Shown here: positions 8,652 through 16,898 of the stretch, in pieces
How the letters are laid out: every line of letters starts with the position of its first letter
How positions within the stretch are numbered: the stretch's first letter is position 1
Origin: Planctomycetota bacterium
GTDB lineage: Bacteria; Planctomycetota; SZUA-567; H5-PLA8
Assembly (NCBI GenBank): GCA_027493525.1
Contig: JAOSKN010000003.1
Coordinates: 744,001 to 808,000, forward strand
DNA: 64,000 nt
Direction of reading: 5' to 3'
The notes under the pieces: model-generated
What the model saw: the letters and a program-made list of their open reading frames with translations, nothing else
What the model was told of the DNA's origin: nothing
Database searches by the model: none
Program-made: the position numbers and the translations under genes

Positions 8652-10403
8652 ATGCGCGCGTCCGTCCTCGCCCTTGCCGGCCTCGTTTTGTGTGCTTCGC
8701 TCCATGCCGAGAACGCGGCCCGCTCCGACGGCGAGCCCGTGCTCGAACCGGCCACGCTCCGCTCCCTCGGCCTGCATTGGGTCGTGAAGGGCGACGAGAA
8801 CCGCAACGCCGCGGTGAAGTCCTGGTACCGCAAGGCGGGCGCGGAGGCATGGCGCGAGGCGCTCCCGCTCCTGCGGGTCGAACGCGGCGCGCCCGAACGC
8901 AGCGACAAGAAGCATGGCTATACCGTGGGCACGCCCTCCGGCGGTTGGCTCTTCGCCGGCAGCCTGCTGCTTTTGGAGCCAGACACCGAATACGAATGGA
9001 AGCTGGCGCTCGCCGACCCGGACGGCGGCGAGGCCGAGAAAGTCCTCAAGGCGCGCACGAGCAAAGAGCCCGGGGCGCCTGAGGGGCTCACGACCTATCA
9101 TGTCGTCCCCGGCGAAGGCGGCGGGAGCGGCACGGAGGCGGATCCCTTCAAGGGGCTGGCCGCGGCGCAGGAGCACGCCGCGCCCGGAACGCTCTTTCTC
9201 CTGGGCCCCGGCGTCTACAAGGGCACGTTCACGACGGACAAAAGCGGCGCGGAAGGCAAGCCCATCGTCTGGCGCGGCGCGGGGAGCGGCAAGACGATCC
9301 TCGACGCCCAGGGCGACGCCAAGGAAGAACCCGGCCGCGGAATCTCCTGCGGCGACGTCCATGACGTCTGGTTCGAGAACCTCGCCGTGCGGCGCTGCGA
9401 GTACGGCATCGTCGCGCACCGCAGTTTCCGCATGGTCTTCCGCCGCCTGCAGATCCACGAAATCGAGTACGGCATCACCTGGACCAACAACGGGAACAAG
9501 AAGGTTGCCGGGAACTGGGTCCTGGACTGCGTCCTCGAAGGCCGCGCCACCTGGCCGCGCAGCAAGGGCATCGAGGGCCGCCGCGGCGTGCAGGCCACCG
9601 GCTCGGGGCACGTGATCGCCTACAACCGTATCAGCGGCTTCGCCGACGCCGTCGACACCTTCCCCTCGTACGAGTGCTCCAACATCGACTTCCACAACAA
9701 CGAGGTCAGCGAGCAGACCGACGACGGGATGGAAATGGACTACTCCTTCCGCAACACGCGCTGCTTCGAGAACCGCTTCACCAACGTCCACCAGGGCATC
9801 ACCAACCAGCCCGTCTACGGCGGGCCCGTCTACATCTTCCGCAACGCCTTCTACAACCTCGTCGGCGAGCCCTTCAAGCTCCACAACGGCTCCTCCGGCG
9901 TCCTGATGCTCAACAACACCGTCGTCAAGGCCGGCATGCCCAACTCCACCTACGGCGGCGAGTTCGTGACGAACTGCGTCTCGAAGAACAACCTCTTCAT
10001 CGGCACGACCTCCAACTACGCCTACGAATCCACCACGCCCATGAACGAGTGCGACTTCGATTACGACGGCTACGGCGGCGGGCCCTGGCGCGACTTCCTG
10101 AAATGGAACAACGTCCGCTACAAGACCCTCGAAGAGGCCCAGGGCAAGGGCGTGGCGTACAAGAACGCTCGGCTCGTCAAGGTGGATGGGCTCTTCGCCA
10201 GCGGCCTCAAGCAGCCGGAAGACGCGAAGACCCAGTTCAAACCCGGCGTGAACGACCTGCGCCTCAAGGAAGGCGCCGAGGCCCTCGACGCCGGCACGCC
10301 GCTCCCCGGGATCACCGACGGCTTCGCCGGCAAGGCTCCCGACCTGGGCGCCTACGAGTTCGGCGCGGAACTGCCCCACTACGGCCCGCGGCCCGAGAAA
10401 TAG
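8652..10403 (+). CDS. Secreted right-handed parallel beta-helix protein
   Basis: The mature start is MRASVLALAGLVLCASLHA, a standard signal peptide; the open frame further upstream crosses the terminator and is not used. The product is 583 residues. Residues of about 30-140 look like a fibronectin-III-type module (ending LLLLEPDTEYEWKLAL). The rest has beta-helix character: repeated short strands such as VWFENLAVRRCEYGIVAHRS, MVFRRLQIHEIEYGI, HVIAYNRISGFADAVDT and GVLMLNNTVVKAGMP, rich in Asn and aromatic stacks. Such proteins include polysaccharide lyases and structural surface proteins; catalytic residues cannot be assigned by eye. It ends with DLGAYEFG, common in planctomycete-type beta-helix proteins. 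It is convergent with the sigma-54 activator downstream. Confidence 0.82.
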   Translation: MRASVLALAGLVLCASLHAENAARSDGEPVLEPATLRSLGLHWVVKGDENRNAAVKSWYRKAGAEAWREALPLLRVERGAPERSDKKHGYTVGTPSGGWLFAGSLLLLEPDTEYEWKLALADPDGGEAEKVLKARTSKEPGAPEGLTTYHVVPGEGGGSGTEADPFKGLAAAQEHAAPGTLFLLGPGVYKGTFTTDKSGAEGKPIVWRGAGSGKTILDAQGDAKEEPGRGISCGDVHDVWFENLAVRRCEYGIVAHRSFRMVFRRLQIHEIEYGITWTNNGNKKVAGNWVLDCVLEGRATWPRSKGIEGRRGVQATGSGHVIAYNRISGFADAVDTFPSYECSNIDFHNNEVSEQTDDGMEMDYSFRNTRCFENRFTNVHQGITNQPVYGGPVYIFRNAFYNLVGEPFKLHNGSSGVLMLNNTVVKAGMPNSTYGGEFVTNCVSKNNLFIGTTSNYAYESTTPMNECDFDYDGYGGGPWRDFLKWNNVRYKTLEEAQGKGVAYKNARLVKVDGLFASGLKQPEDAKTQFKPGVNDLRLKEGAEALDAGTPLPGITDGFAGKAPDLGAYEFGAELPHYGPRPEK

Positions 10404-10587
10404 CGTCTACATAGTCCATCTTTTATATAGTAATATAGACATGAAGTGCGGGGCCGCGCACCTCGGGCTGAAGCCTTGGGGTCCTGGGGCCTGGCGGCCC
10501 GAGGCCGTACCGTGCGCCATACGGTCCACGAAATCGAAATCAGTTCAAGATGCCTGGAGATTGATATGTATAGACTGTAAAGGTTAA

Positions 10588-10622
10588 GCACAAATGTGCA
10601 TCTTTTTTACGGTCTTGTAGAC
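10588..10622 (+). repeat. 35-bp palindrome-headed repeat, copy 1
   Basis: The unit begins with the imperfect palindrome GCACAAATGTGC, continues ATCTTTTTTA and ends TTGTAGAC. It matches copy 2 at 29 of 35 positions and lies exactly 120 bases before it. The head plus T-run could act as a weak terminator for the beta-helix gene, or as a protein-binding site. Confidence 0.6.
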
Positions 10623-10707
10623 AGCATCGAGGCAAGGCAATCCGCCGCCAATGGGAGTCCCCGAACCGCCGCCTTGGAGGACCGGTATGCAGAGCCCCAG
10701 GTTCGGT

Positions 10708-10742
10708 GCACCATGGTGCATCTTTTTTAAGGACTCGTAGAC
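10708..10742 (+). repeat. 35-bp palindrome-headed repeat, copy 2
   Basis: The unit starts with the perfect 12-bp palindrome GCACCATGGTGC, followed by ATCTTTTTTA and then TCGTAGAC. The differences from copy 1 are mostly inside the palindrome centre, while its arms GCAC/GTGC and the T-run are kept. It ends 25 bases before the stop of the convergent activator gene. Confidence 0.6.
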
Positions 10743-10767
10743 GACGGCGGAATGCCCTGGGCGGGCC

Positions 10768-12564
10768 TCAAAGCGAGGGTTCGTGCGCCTCTTTCAACCA
10801 CGCATAGAGCGTTTTGCGCGCGATGCCCAGTTCCCGCGCCGCACGTGTGCGATTGCCGCCGTGGCGCGCCAGGGCCTCGCGGAGGGCCGCGCGCCGCTGG
10901 GCCGGGGTCGGCCGCGCGAAGTTCGCCGCGCCCGGTCCTTCGGCCGCGGCGCCGGCGCCGGCCGGTTCGGCGGGGCAGGGCAGGGGTTCGAACTGCCGCC
11001 CCTCCAGCACCGGCGCGTCCTCCAGCAGGGCCGCCTGGGTGATCGCGTGCTGGAGTTCCCGCACGTTGCCTGGCCAGGAATGCCGCGCGAGGCGCTCGTA
11101 AAAACTCGAGGAGAGCCCGATCGGGGCGCGCCCGAGCTGCGCCTGGAGCCCGGTCAGGATCGCGTCCACCAGGATCGGCAAGTCCTCGGGACGCTCGCGC
11201 AGCGCCGGGGTGCGCAGCGCGAACTGATTGAGCCTGTAGAAAAGATCCGCGCGGAACGCGCCGGCCTCGACGCGCTCGCGCAGCGGCCGGTTGCTTGCGG
11301 CCACGACTCGCACGTCCACGGGCAGGCTCGCCTCGCCGCCGACGCGCGTGACCTCGCGCTGCTGCAGCGCGCGCAGCAGCGCCACCTGCCCGTGCGGGCT
11401 CAGGTCGGCGACCTCGTCGAGGAAGAGCGTCCCGCCGTCGGCGAGCTCGAATTTTCCCGGCCTTCTGCGGTCGGCGCCGGTGAACGCCCCCTTCTCGTGC
11501 CCGAACAGCTCGCTCTCCAACAGCGTCTCGGGGATCGCGCCGCAGTTGAGCGTGACGAAGGCGCGGTGCTTGCGCGGGCTCAGCCGGTGCAGCAGCGTCG
11601 CGACGAGTTCCTTGCCCGTCCCCGATTCGCCTTCGATCAGCACGTTGACGCCGTGCGGCGCGACGCGGCGAATCCGGGCGAAGAGCGCCTCCATCGTCGG
11701 GCTCCGGCCCGCCAGTTCGCCCAGCCCGCGCCCTTCGGCGCCGCGCCCGCGGGCCTGCGCGATTCCCTTGAAGCGCCGCACCGTCGAGTCCACGATCGTC
11801 TGCACCGGGAGCCGTTCGAAGACCGAGCCCCCCGCGAAGCCGTCGAGGTCGCTGTGCCGGAACAGTTCCTCCAGGTCCTCCGGCGCCGTCACCGGGCCTC
11901 CGAAGGCCAGCCGCCACGGCCGCCGGCCCGTCGCCGCCACCGACTCCAGCATCCCGTTGAGCCTCGCGATGGCGTGCCGCAACTGGTCCCGCCGGGCGCG
12001 GATGTCCTCCAGCGCGCGCGTCAGCCCCAGGTTGAGGACCAGCGCCGGCACGCCAGCCTCCGCGAAGCGCGCCGCCGACTCCCGGTCCAGCACGAAACCC
12101 CACGCGCTGAGGCCCCGCGCCTGCGCGCGCCGGAGCAACTCGAGTTCCGAATCCAGCGTCCAGCCGTCCTCCACCAGCGACTCGCGGAAGACCCCGTCGG
12201 TGAACCCCAGCGTCGGCCAGTTCACGACCCCCTGCACGCCCAGCGCCGCCAGCCGGTCCAGGTGCGCGTCGAGATCGAGGCCCGGATCGGCCGCCCAGAC
12301 CCCCGCGATAGCCGGCCGGCCGGCGGCCTTCGGCAGGATCTCCCCGAGCAACTCCAGCGTCTGCGCATTGGCGTTCCCATAGGGGAGGAACGACGCGAGC
12401 GAGCCGGCGCCGGCGCTTCGGTAGCGCCCCGCATTGAGGACCATGAGCACATCGGCCCCCGCCTTGACCGCCTGCCCGGCCACCTGCCCGGAGCCCGCTA
12501 CGACCACGATCAGCGGCGTCCGTCGTTCGGGCGGGGCCTTGAGTAGGTTCTGGAGCGTGTCCAT
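10768..12564 (-). CDS. Sigma-54 activator with TIM-barrel (PEP hydrolase-like) sensor
   Basis: The 598-residue protein has three parts. Residues of about 1-270 form a TIM-barrel domain of the PEP hydrolase-like family (NAGRYRSAGAGSLASFLPYG, GVVNWPTLGFTDGVF, FGGPVTAPEDLEELF). Residues of about 300-530 form the AAA+ sigma-54 module, with Walker A GESGTGKE, the GAFTGA sigma-54 contact loop and [12 protein letters not shown]. The C-terminus is a Fis-type helix-turn-helix (GGNRTRAARELGIARKTLYA). The start is the ATG at 12564, with AGGGGG in front; the frame upstream is not protein-like. The family is known to place this barrel before sigma-54 modules as a presumed ligand sensor. It diverges from an operon encoding a homologous barrel enzyme and driven by a -24/-12 promoter, so it most likely activates that operon. 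Confidence 0.93.
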   Translation of the reverse strand: MDTLQNLLKAPPERRTPLIVVVAGSGQVAGQAVKAGADVLMVLNAGRYRSAGAGSLASFLPYGNANAQTLELLGEILPKAAGRPAIAGVWAADPGLDLDAHLDRLAALGVQGVVNWPTLGFTDGVFRESLVEDGWTLDSELELLRRAQARGLSAWGFVLDRESAARFAEAGVPALVLNLGLTRALEDIRARRDQLRHAIARLNGMLESVAATGRRPWRLAFGGPVTAPEDLEELFRHSDLDGFAGGSVFERLPVQTIVDSTVRRFKGIAQARGRGAEGRGLGELAGRSPTMEALFARIRRVAPHGVNVLIEGESGTGKELVATLLHRLSPRKHRAFVTLNCGAIPETLLESELFGHEKGAFTGADRRRPGKFELADGGTLFLDEVADLSPHGQVALLRALQQREVTRVGGEASLPVDVRVVAASNRPLRERVEAGAFRADLFYRLNQFALRTPALRERPEDLPILVDAILTGLQAQLGRAPIGLSSSFYERLARHSWPGNVRELQHAITQAALLEDAPVLEGRQFEPLPCPAEPAGAGAAAEGPGAANFARPTPAQRRAALREALARHGGNRTRAARELGIARKTLYAWLKEAHEPSL

Positions 12565-12577
12565 GTTGCCCCCTAGT

Positions 12578-12664
12578 GTTACTATAGTAACGTAACTAAG
12601 TATACCGTATAGCTTTATACTATAAAGTTTTAATCTCATAACATAATTTATAATAACTAGTTAT
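12578..12664. promoter_or_regulatory. Cluster of three palindromes, likely activator binding sites
   Basis: Three palindromes lie in the AT-rich divergent spacer: GTTACTATAGTAAC at 12578-12591 (perfect), CTTTATACTATAAAG at 12613-12627 (perfect around a central C) and ATAACTAGTTAT at 12653-12664 (perfect). Centres are about 36 and 38 bases apart. They sit 30-110 bases upstream of the -24/-12 promoter, where enhancer-binding proteins bind. TATAAAGTTT also occurs twice directly (12621-12630 and near 12662-12671). Binding by the adjacent activator is inferred. Confidence 0.6.
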
Positions 12665-12689
12665 AAAGTTTGATCCACGAACTCACCTG

Positions 12690-12705
12690 TGGCCTTCAAA
12701 TTGCC
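12690..12705 (+). promoter_or_regulatory. Sigma-54 (-24/-12) promoter
   Basis: TGGCCTTCAAATTGCC matches the TGGC-N8-TTGC consensus with exact GG-to-GC spacing. Transcription should begin near 12715, leaving a leader of about 28 bases before the Tm-1-like start codon at 12743. Its presence beside a GAFTGA-type activator makes a chance match unlikely. Confidence 0.85.
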
Positions 12706-12742
12706 GTTACGAATGAGTCTATTCAGGATCCGAGGTTACGCC

Positions 12743-13975
12743 ATGACCCGAAGCCTTTATGCCATCGCCACCATGGACACCAAGGGCCAGGAAGTGGCCT
12801 ACGTCGCCCAGCGCGCCCGCGTGGCCGGGGTTCCGGTGATCACCGTCGATGTCGGCACCCAACAGGAGCCCGCCGTCGCGCCGGACGTCGCCCGCGAAGC
12901 CGTCGCGCGGCATCACCCCAAGGGCGCGAAGGCCGTCCTGGGGCTCACCGACCGCGGGCAGGCCGTGACGGCGATGGGCGAGGCGCTGGAGGCCTTCCTC
13001 AAGGCCGAGCACGAAGCCGGCAAGGTGGCCGGCGTGATCGGCCTGGGCGGGAGCGGCGGCACGGCGCTGATCACCCCCGCGCTCAAGGCGCTCCCGATCG
13101 GGCTGCCGAAGTTCATGGTCAGCACGCTGGCCAGCGGGAACACCAAGCCGTACGTCGGCGAGAGCGACATCGCGATGCTGTACTCGGTCGTGGACGTTGC
13201 GGGCCTCAATCCCGTCTCGCGGCAGGTGCTGGGCAACGCCGCGCACGCGGTGGCGGGAATGATCCTCAACGAAGTCCCCCGCGGCGGCGAGAAGCCGACT
13301 CTGGGCATGACCATGTTCGGCGTCACCACCCCCTGCGTCACGGCGGTCCGCGAGGCGCTGGAGCGCGAGGGCTACGACGGGCTGGTCTTCCACGCCACCG
13401 GCACCGGCGGGCGCGCGATGGAGAAACTCGTCGAGGCCGGTTACATCGAAGGCGTCCTGGACGTCACCACCACCGAGGTCGCCGACGAGATCGGCGGCGG
13501 CGTGCTCAGCGCCGGCCCCGACCGCTTCGAGCGGATCCTCGCCAAGGGCGTGCCGTACGTGGTGAGCCTCGGGGCGCTGGACATGATCAACTTCGGCGCG
13601 CGCGAGACCGTCCCCGCGAAGTTCGAGGGGCGCAGGTTCCACGTCCACAACGCCCAGGTCACGCTGATGCGCACGACGCCCGGCGAATGCCGCGCCGCCG
13701 CGCGCTTCATCGCGGAGAAGCTCAACCGTTCCCGCGCCCCGCTGCTCGTGCTGATCCCCGAGGGCGGAGTCTCGGCCCTCGACGCGCCGGGGCAGCCCTT
13801 CCACGACCCCGAGGCCGACGCGGCGCTCTTCGACGAGCTCGAAAGGCGCCTGAAGATCACCGAGCAGCGCCAGTTGCGCCGCCTGCCGCACCACATCAAC
13901 GCGCCCGAGTTCGCCGCGGCGCTGGTCGGGGCCTACCGCGAGGTCGCCAAGAGCGCGGCCAAGCATGCGTCGTGA
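12743..13975 (+). CDS. Tm-1-like (UPF0261) ATP-binding domain protein
   Basis: The 410-residue protein begins [20 protein letters not shown] and contains [59 protein letters not shown] and [20 protein letters not shown]. These features are typical of the UPF0261/Tm-1-like family. The N-terminal half of the tomato virus-resistance protein Tm-1 belongs to this family, and its C-terminal half matches the product of the next gene. Bacterial members are uncharacterised but usually sit next to that barrel protein. The start is the ATG at 12743: it lies downstream of the -24/-12 promoter and has GAGG eight bases ahead, whereas upstream in-frame starts overlap the promoter. It is the first gene of a sigma-54-driven operon. 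Confidence 0.92.
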   Translation: MTRSLYAIATMDTKGQEVAYVAQRARVAGVPVITVDVGTQQEPAVAPDVAREAVARHHPKGAKAVLGLTDRGQAVTAMGEALEAFLKAEHEAGKVAGVIGLGGSGGTALITPALKALPIGLPKFMVSTLASGNTKPYVGESDIAMLYSVVDVAGLNPVSRQVLGNAAHAVAGMILNEVPRGGEKPTLGMTMFGVTTPCVTAVREALEREGYDGLVFHATGTGGRAMEKLVEAGYIEGVLDVTTTEVADEIGGGVLSAGPDRFERILAKGVPYVVSLGALDMINFGARETVPAKFEGRRFHVHNAQVTLMRTTPGECRAAARFIAEKLNRSRAPLLVLIPEGGVSALDAPGQPFHDPEADAALFDELERRLKITEQRQLRRLPHHINAPEFAAALVGAYREVAKSAAKHAS

Positions 13976-13998
13976 AACCGGATGGAAAGGACCGCATC

Positions 13999-14856
13999 AT
14001 GCCCAAGCAGAAGCCCAGCCGCGCCGAAATCCTCAAGCGCTTCCGCGAGAAGATCGCGCGCGGCGAACCCATCGTCGGCGGCGGCGCGGGAACCGGAATC
14101 AGCGCCAAGTGCGAGGAGGCCGGCGGGATCGACCTGATCGTGATCTACAACTCCGGGCGCTTCCGCATGGCCGGGCGCGGTTCGCTCTCGGGCCTGATGC
14201 CCTATGGCAACGCCAACCAGATCGTGAAAGAGATGGCCTACGAGGTCCTCACCGTTGTCGAGCATACGCCCGTCCTGGCCGGCGTCTGCGGCACCGACCC
14301 GTTCATGCTCCGTGACCTGTTCCTGCGCGAGCTGAAGGAGCTGGGCTTCGCCGGCATTCAGAACTTCCCCACGGTGGGGCTCATCGACGGGACCATGCGC
14401 GCGAACCTCGAAGAGACCGGCATGAGCTACCGGCTGGAGGTCGAATGCGTCGCCGCCGCGCGCGAACTCGACCTGCTCACCACGCCCTACGTCTTCAACG
14501 CCGAGGAGGCCGGGTGGATGGTGGACGCCGGCGCGGACATCGTCGTGGCCCACATGGGCCTGACGACGAAGGGCAGCATCGGCGCGAAGACCGCGCGCAC
14601 GCTCGACGACTGTGTCCGCGACGTCGGCGCCATCGCCGAGACGGCCAAGGCCCGGCGCGGCGACGTGCTCGTGATCTGCCACGGCGGCCCCATCGCCACG
14701 CCCGCCGACGCCCAGTACATCCTCGACCGCGTGCCGGCCGCCGACGGTTTCTACGGCGCCAGCAGCATGGAGCGCCTGCCGACGGAGATCGCCATCACCG
14801 AGCAGATTCGTTCGTTCAAAGGCTTGAAGCTGTCGCCGCCGCAGAGGACAAGGTAA
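13999..14856 (+). CDS. PEP hydrolase-like TIM-barrel protein (Tm-1 C-terminal half)
   Basis: The 285-residue protein is a full-length single-domain member of the PEP hydrolase-like/IGPS-like TIM-barrel family. Conserved blocks are [20 protein letters not shown] (about residue 51), [49 protein letters not shown] and [15 protein letters not shown]. It shares these blocks with the sensor domain of the divergent activator. However, the enzyme keeps Cys in CGTD, His in HMGLT and Cys-His in CHGG, where the activator has WAAD, NLGLT and AFGG. It follows the UPF0261 gene by 23 bases with a GGAAAGG ribosome site. The reaction is uncertain; the family name comes from a proposed phosphoenolpyruvate hydrolase activity. 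Confidence 0.9.
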   Translation: MPKQKPSRAEILKRFREKIARGEPIVGGGAGTGISAKCEEAGGIDLIVIYNSGRFRMAGRGSLSGLMPYGNANQIVKEMAYEVLTVVEHTPVLAGVCGTDPFMLRDLFLRELKELGFAGIQNFPTVGLIDGTMRANLEETGMSYRLEVECVAAARELDLLTTPYVFNAEEAGWMVDAGADIVVAHMGLTTKGSIGAKTARTLDDCVRDVGAIAETAKARRGDVLVICHGGPIATPADAQYILDRVPAADGFYGASSMERLPTEIAITEQIRSFKGLKLSPPQRTR

Positions 14857-14865
14857 GCCTGGGTG

Positions 14866-14966
14866 CTGTAATCTGTAATCTGTAATCTGTTGAGCGGCAA
14901 ATAAGGCGTGCTGTTCCTGACTAGCGATCAGAATACAGACCACAGATCACAGATCACAGAATACAG
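14866..14966. repeat. Inverted array of 7-bp repeats
   Basis: The left arm (14866-14891) is CTGTAAT three times plus CTGTT. The right arm (about 14926-14966) is six heptads of the form NNNCAGA, including TCACAGA twice. The arms are complementary, so the RNA could fold into a long imperfect hairpin between the barrel gene and the dehydrogenase gene. It could lower expression of the downstream genes or protect mRNA ends; neither is shown. Confidence 0.8.
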
Positions 14967-15000
14967 GTTACCGGTCGGTTTTCCCTGGAGATTTGCCGCC

Positions 15001-16009
15001 ATGCGCAGCGCCATCGTCGTTCACCCGCAGTTCGATTGCTCCTGGCCCTTCGCGGCGGATTGGCTGCACGGGCTGTGGAAGAAGGAAGGCGATGTGCGGT
15101 TCGCGCGGTTGCCCTGGGACGACAAGCGTCCCGCCGGCGCGGTGGTCGAGGAGCCCGGCAAGGTCCAGCGGCTCGTCTGCCTGAACGTGCCGTTCACCGA
15201 GGCCTGCCTCAAGAAGTTCACGGCGCTCGAGGAGGCGCACGTTCGCGTCAAGGCTGATGAGCCCCTCGCCGCGGCGCTCAAGGAGCGCGGCATCGAAGTG
15301 CGCAGGCACACGAGCGAAGGGTTCTGGGGCGAGTCCGTCAGCGAGTTCGGACTGGCGCTGACGCTCTGCGGGCTGCGCCGGATTCCGCAAACCCACCACA
15401 ACATCCTTACGGCGCACGACGATTGGCACTACGGCACGCCAGTCGAGAAGATGCGCCCGGGCATGCGCGGCGGGCAGTACGGCGACGACTCGCGCTTCAC
15501 GGCGGGCACGATCTGCGGCAAGCGGATCCGCGTGGTCGGCGCGGGAAACATCGCCAGCCGCTACGCCGCGGCCTGCAAGTTTCTCGGCGCCGACGTGGCC
15601 GCGTGGGACCCCTTCGCGCCCGAACCGTCCTTCCACCGCGCCGGCGTGCGCCGCGAACTCTTTCTCGACCGGTTGCCCCTCGACGCCGAGATCTTCGCGC
15701 CCATGGTTCCGCTGACGCCGAAAACCGAAGGGCTGGTCACGGCGCGGCACCTCGAATCCCTGCCGAAGGGCTGCCTGGTGGTCCTCGTCACGCGCGCGAA
15801 CGTCTGCCACATGCCGACGCTCCGCAGGCGCGTGCTGGCCGACGAACTAAGCCTCGCCGCGGACGTCTTCGACGTGGAGCCGGTGCCGCTCGACGACCCG
15901 CTACTCGGCCGGCACAACGTCGTCCATACCCCCGCACAACGCCGGGCGCACCGAGTACGCCAACCGGCGCTTCGCCGAGATGCTCGCCGAACAGTTCAAG
16001 CCGCGCTGA
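15001..16009 (+). CDS. D-2-hydroxyacid dehydrogenase-like protein, frameshifted
   Basis: The protein begins MRSAIVVHPQFDCSW, with GGAG before the ATG at 15001. It carries a dinucleotide-binding motif VVGAGNIASRYAAACKFLGA followed by WDPF. Later blocks are LVTRAN (the family arginine) and DVFDVEPVPLDDPLL (the family glutamate). Just after NVVHTP the frame is lost at a run of five C at 15929-15933. Dropping one C restores HTPHNAGRTEYANRRFAEML and a stop at 16009, giving about 335 residues. The restored HTPHNAG holds the expected catalytic histidine, so as written the protein would lack it. A sequencing error is the simplest explanation; a real lesion cannot be excluded. It belongs to the operon with the two TIM-barrel genes and the oxidoreductase. 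Confidence 0.8.
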
Positions 16010-16037
16010 CGGCGGGCGCTGACTCTGAGGGTGGCCG

Positions 16038-16898
16038 ATGCCTGTCGAACTGACGATCCTGAACAGCATGGCCGGGCGCGACTTCGAGGCCGCGCTGGAC
16101 CGGCACGCGGCCTGGAACCTCAAGCAGCTCGACCTGAAGGAAGCCGTCTACGGGAAGAAGATCACCGAGCTGAGCGAGGCCGAGGCCGAGCGCGCGCAGC
16201 GGGCCATCGCCGCGCGCGGGCTGCGCGTCTACTGCTTCTCGACCACGCTCTTCGCCGGCGCCGTGGAGGAGGGCGAGGGCGCGTTCCGCGAGCAGCACCT
16301 CGGGCCGCTCAAGGCCACGCTCGCCGCCGCGCGAATCCTCCGCCCGAAGCTGATCCGGCTCATCGACGCCAAGCCCGCGGAGAAACCCGCGGGCGCGGAC
16401 GCGCTGGACTACCTCCGCTCGCGGCACGCCTGGATTTTCGAGTGCTACGCCGAGGCCGTCGACGCCATCGCCGAGGCCGGCTTCCAGACGACGATCGAGA
16501 ACGAACCGGGTGGATTCCTGGACAGCCCCGCCGCGATCGCGCGCTTCTTCGATGGGCTCGGCCGGCGCGAGCGCGTCAACTACACTTGGGACGCGCAGAA
16601 CCTCTGGCAGTCGGGCATCGAGCCCAGCCTGGAGGTCTACGCGCGGCTCAAGCCGGTCCTCGCGTACTACCACGTTAAGGGCGGACGCGTCGTGAATGGG
16701 CGGATGAAGGCCACCGCGCTGTCCGACGCCGGCTGGCCGGTGATCGAGATCACGCGCCGCGTCGTCGCCGAGGGGCTCAGCCCGGTCATTTGCCTCAACC
16801 CGCCGCACGGCGAACGCGACGGCGGCTTCGACCTGGACGACCTGACCGCGCGGGACCTCGCCTTCCTGCGCCGCGAGGTGGAGGGGATCGCGCCATGA
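16038..16898 (+). CDS. Sugar phosphate isomerase/epimerase-like TIM barrel
   Basis: The 286-residue protein resembles the xylose isomerase-like/AP endonuclease 2 superfamily. Features are LKQLDLKEAVYGKKI, the strand ending QTTIENEPGGF (a metal-ligand glutamate region), VNYTWDAQNLWQSG (Asp), and YYHVKGG (His). These are where the superfamily binds its divalent metal. Such enzymes interconvert keto- and aldo-sugars or inositol derivatives. The start at 16038 has GAGGGTGG in front. Its stop overlaps the next start as ATGA, so translation is coupled. The exact substrate cannot be told from sequence. Confidence 0.85.
   Translation: MPVELTILNSMAGRDFEAALDRHAAWNLKQLDLKEAVYGKKITELSEAEAERAQRAIAARGLRVYCFSTTLFAGAVEEGEGAFREQHLGPLKATLAAARILRPKLIRLIDAKPAEKPAGADALDYLRSRHAWIFECYAEAVDAIAEAGFQTTIENEPGGFLDSPAAIARFFDGLGRRERVNYTWDAQNLWQSGIEPSLEVYARLKPVLAYYHVKGGRVVNGRMKATALSDAGWPVIEITRRVVAEGLSPVICLNPPHGERDGGFDLDDLTARDLAFLRREVEGIAP

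Larger units (their letters stand above)
10404..10767. other. Gene-free convergent spacer with palindromic repeats
   Basis: No credible gene lies here; the only short frames are unlike proteins. The spacer holds two related 35-bp repeats (entered separately). A third, inverted partial copy at 10405-10417 reads GTCTACATAGTCC, against GTCTACGAGTCC on the minus strand of the last repeat. An imperfect inverted repeat (GTCTACAT and ATATAGAC) spans about 10405-10440. The left edge is AT-rich, unlike its surroundings. Confidence 0.6.

Noticed and set aside
10405-10742. Insertion sequence
   Set aside because: No transposase frame and no target-site duplication were seen, so it is reported only as repeats.
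14866-14966. CRISPR-like array
   Set aside because: Repeat units are only 7 bp with no spacers and no cas genes in the window.
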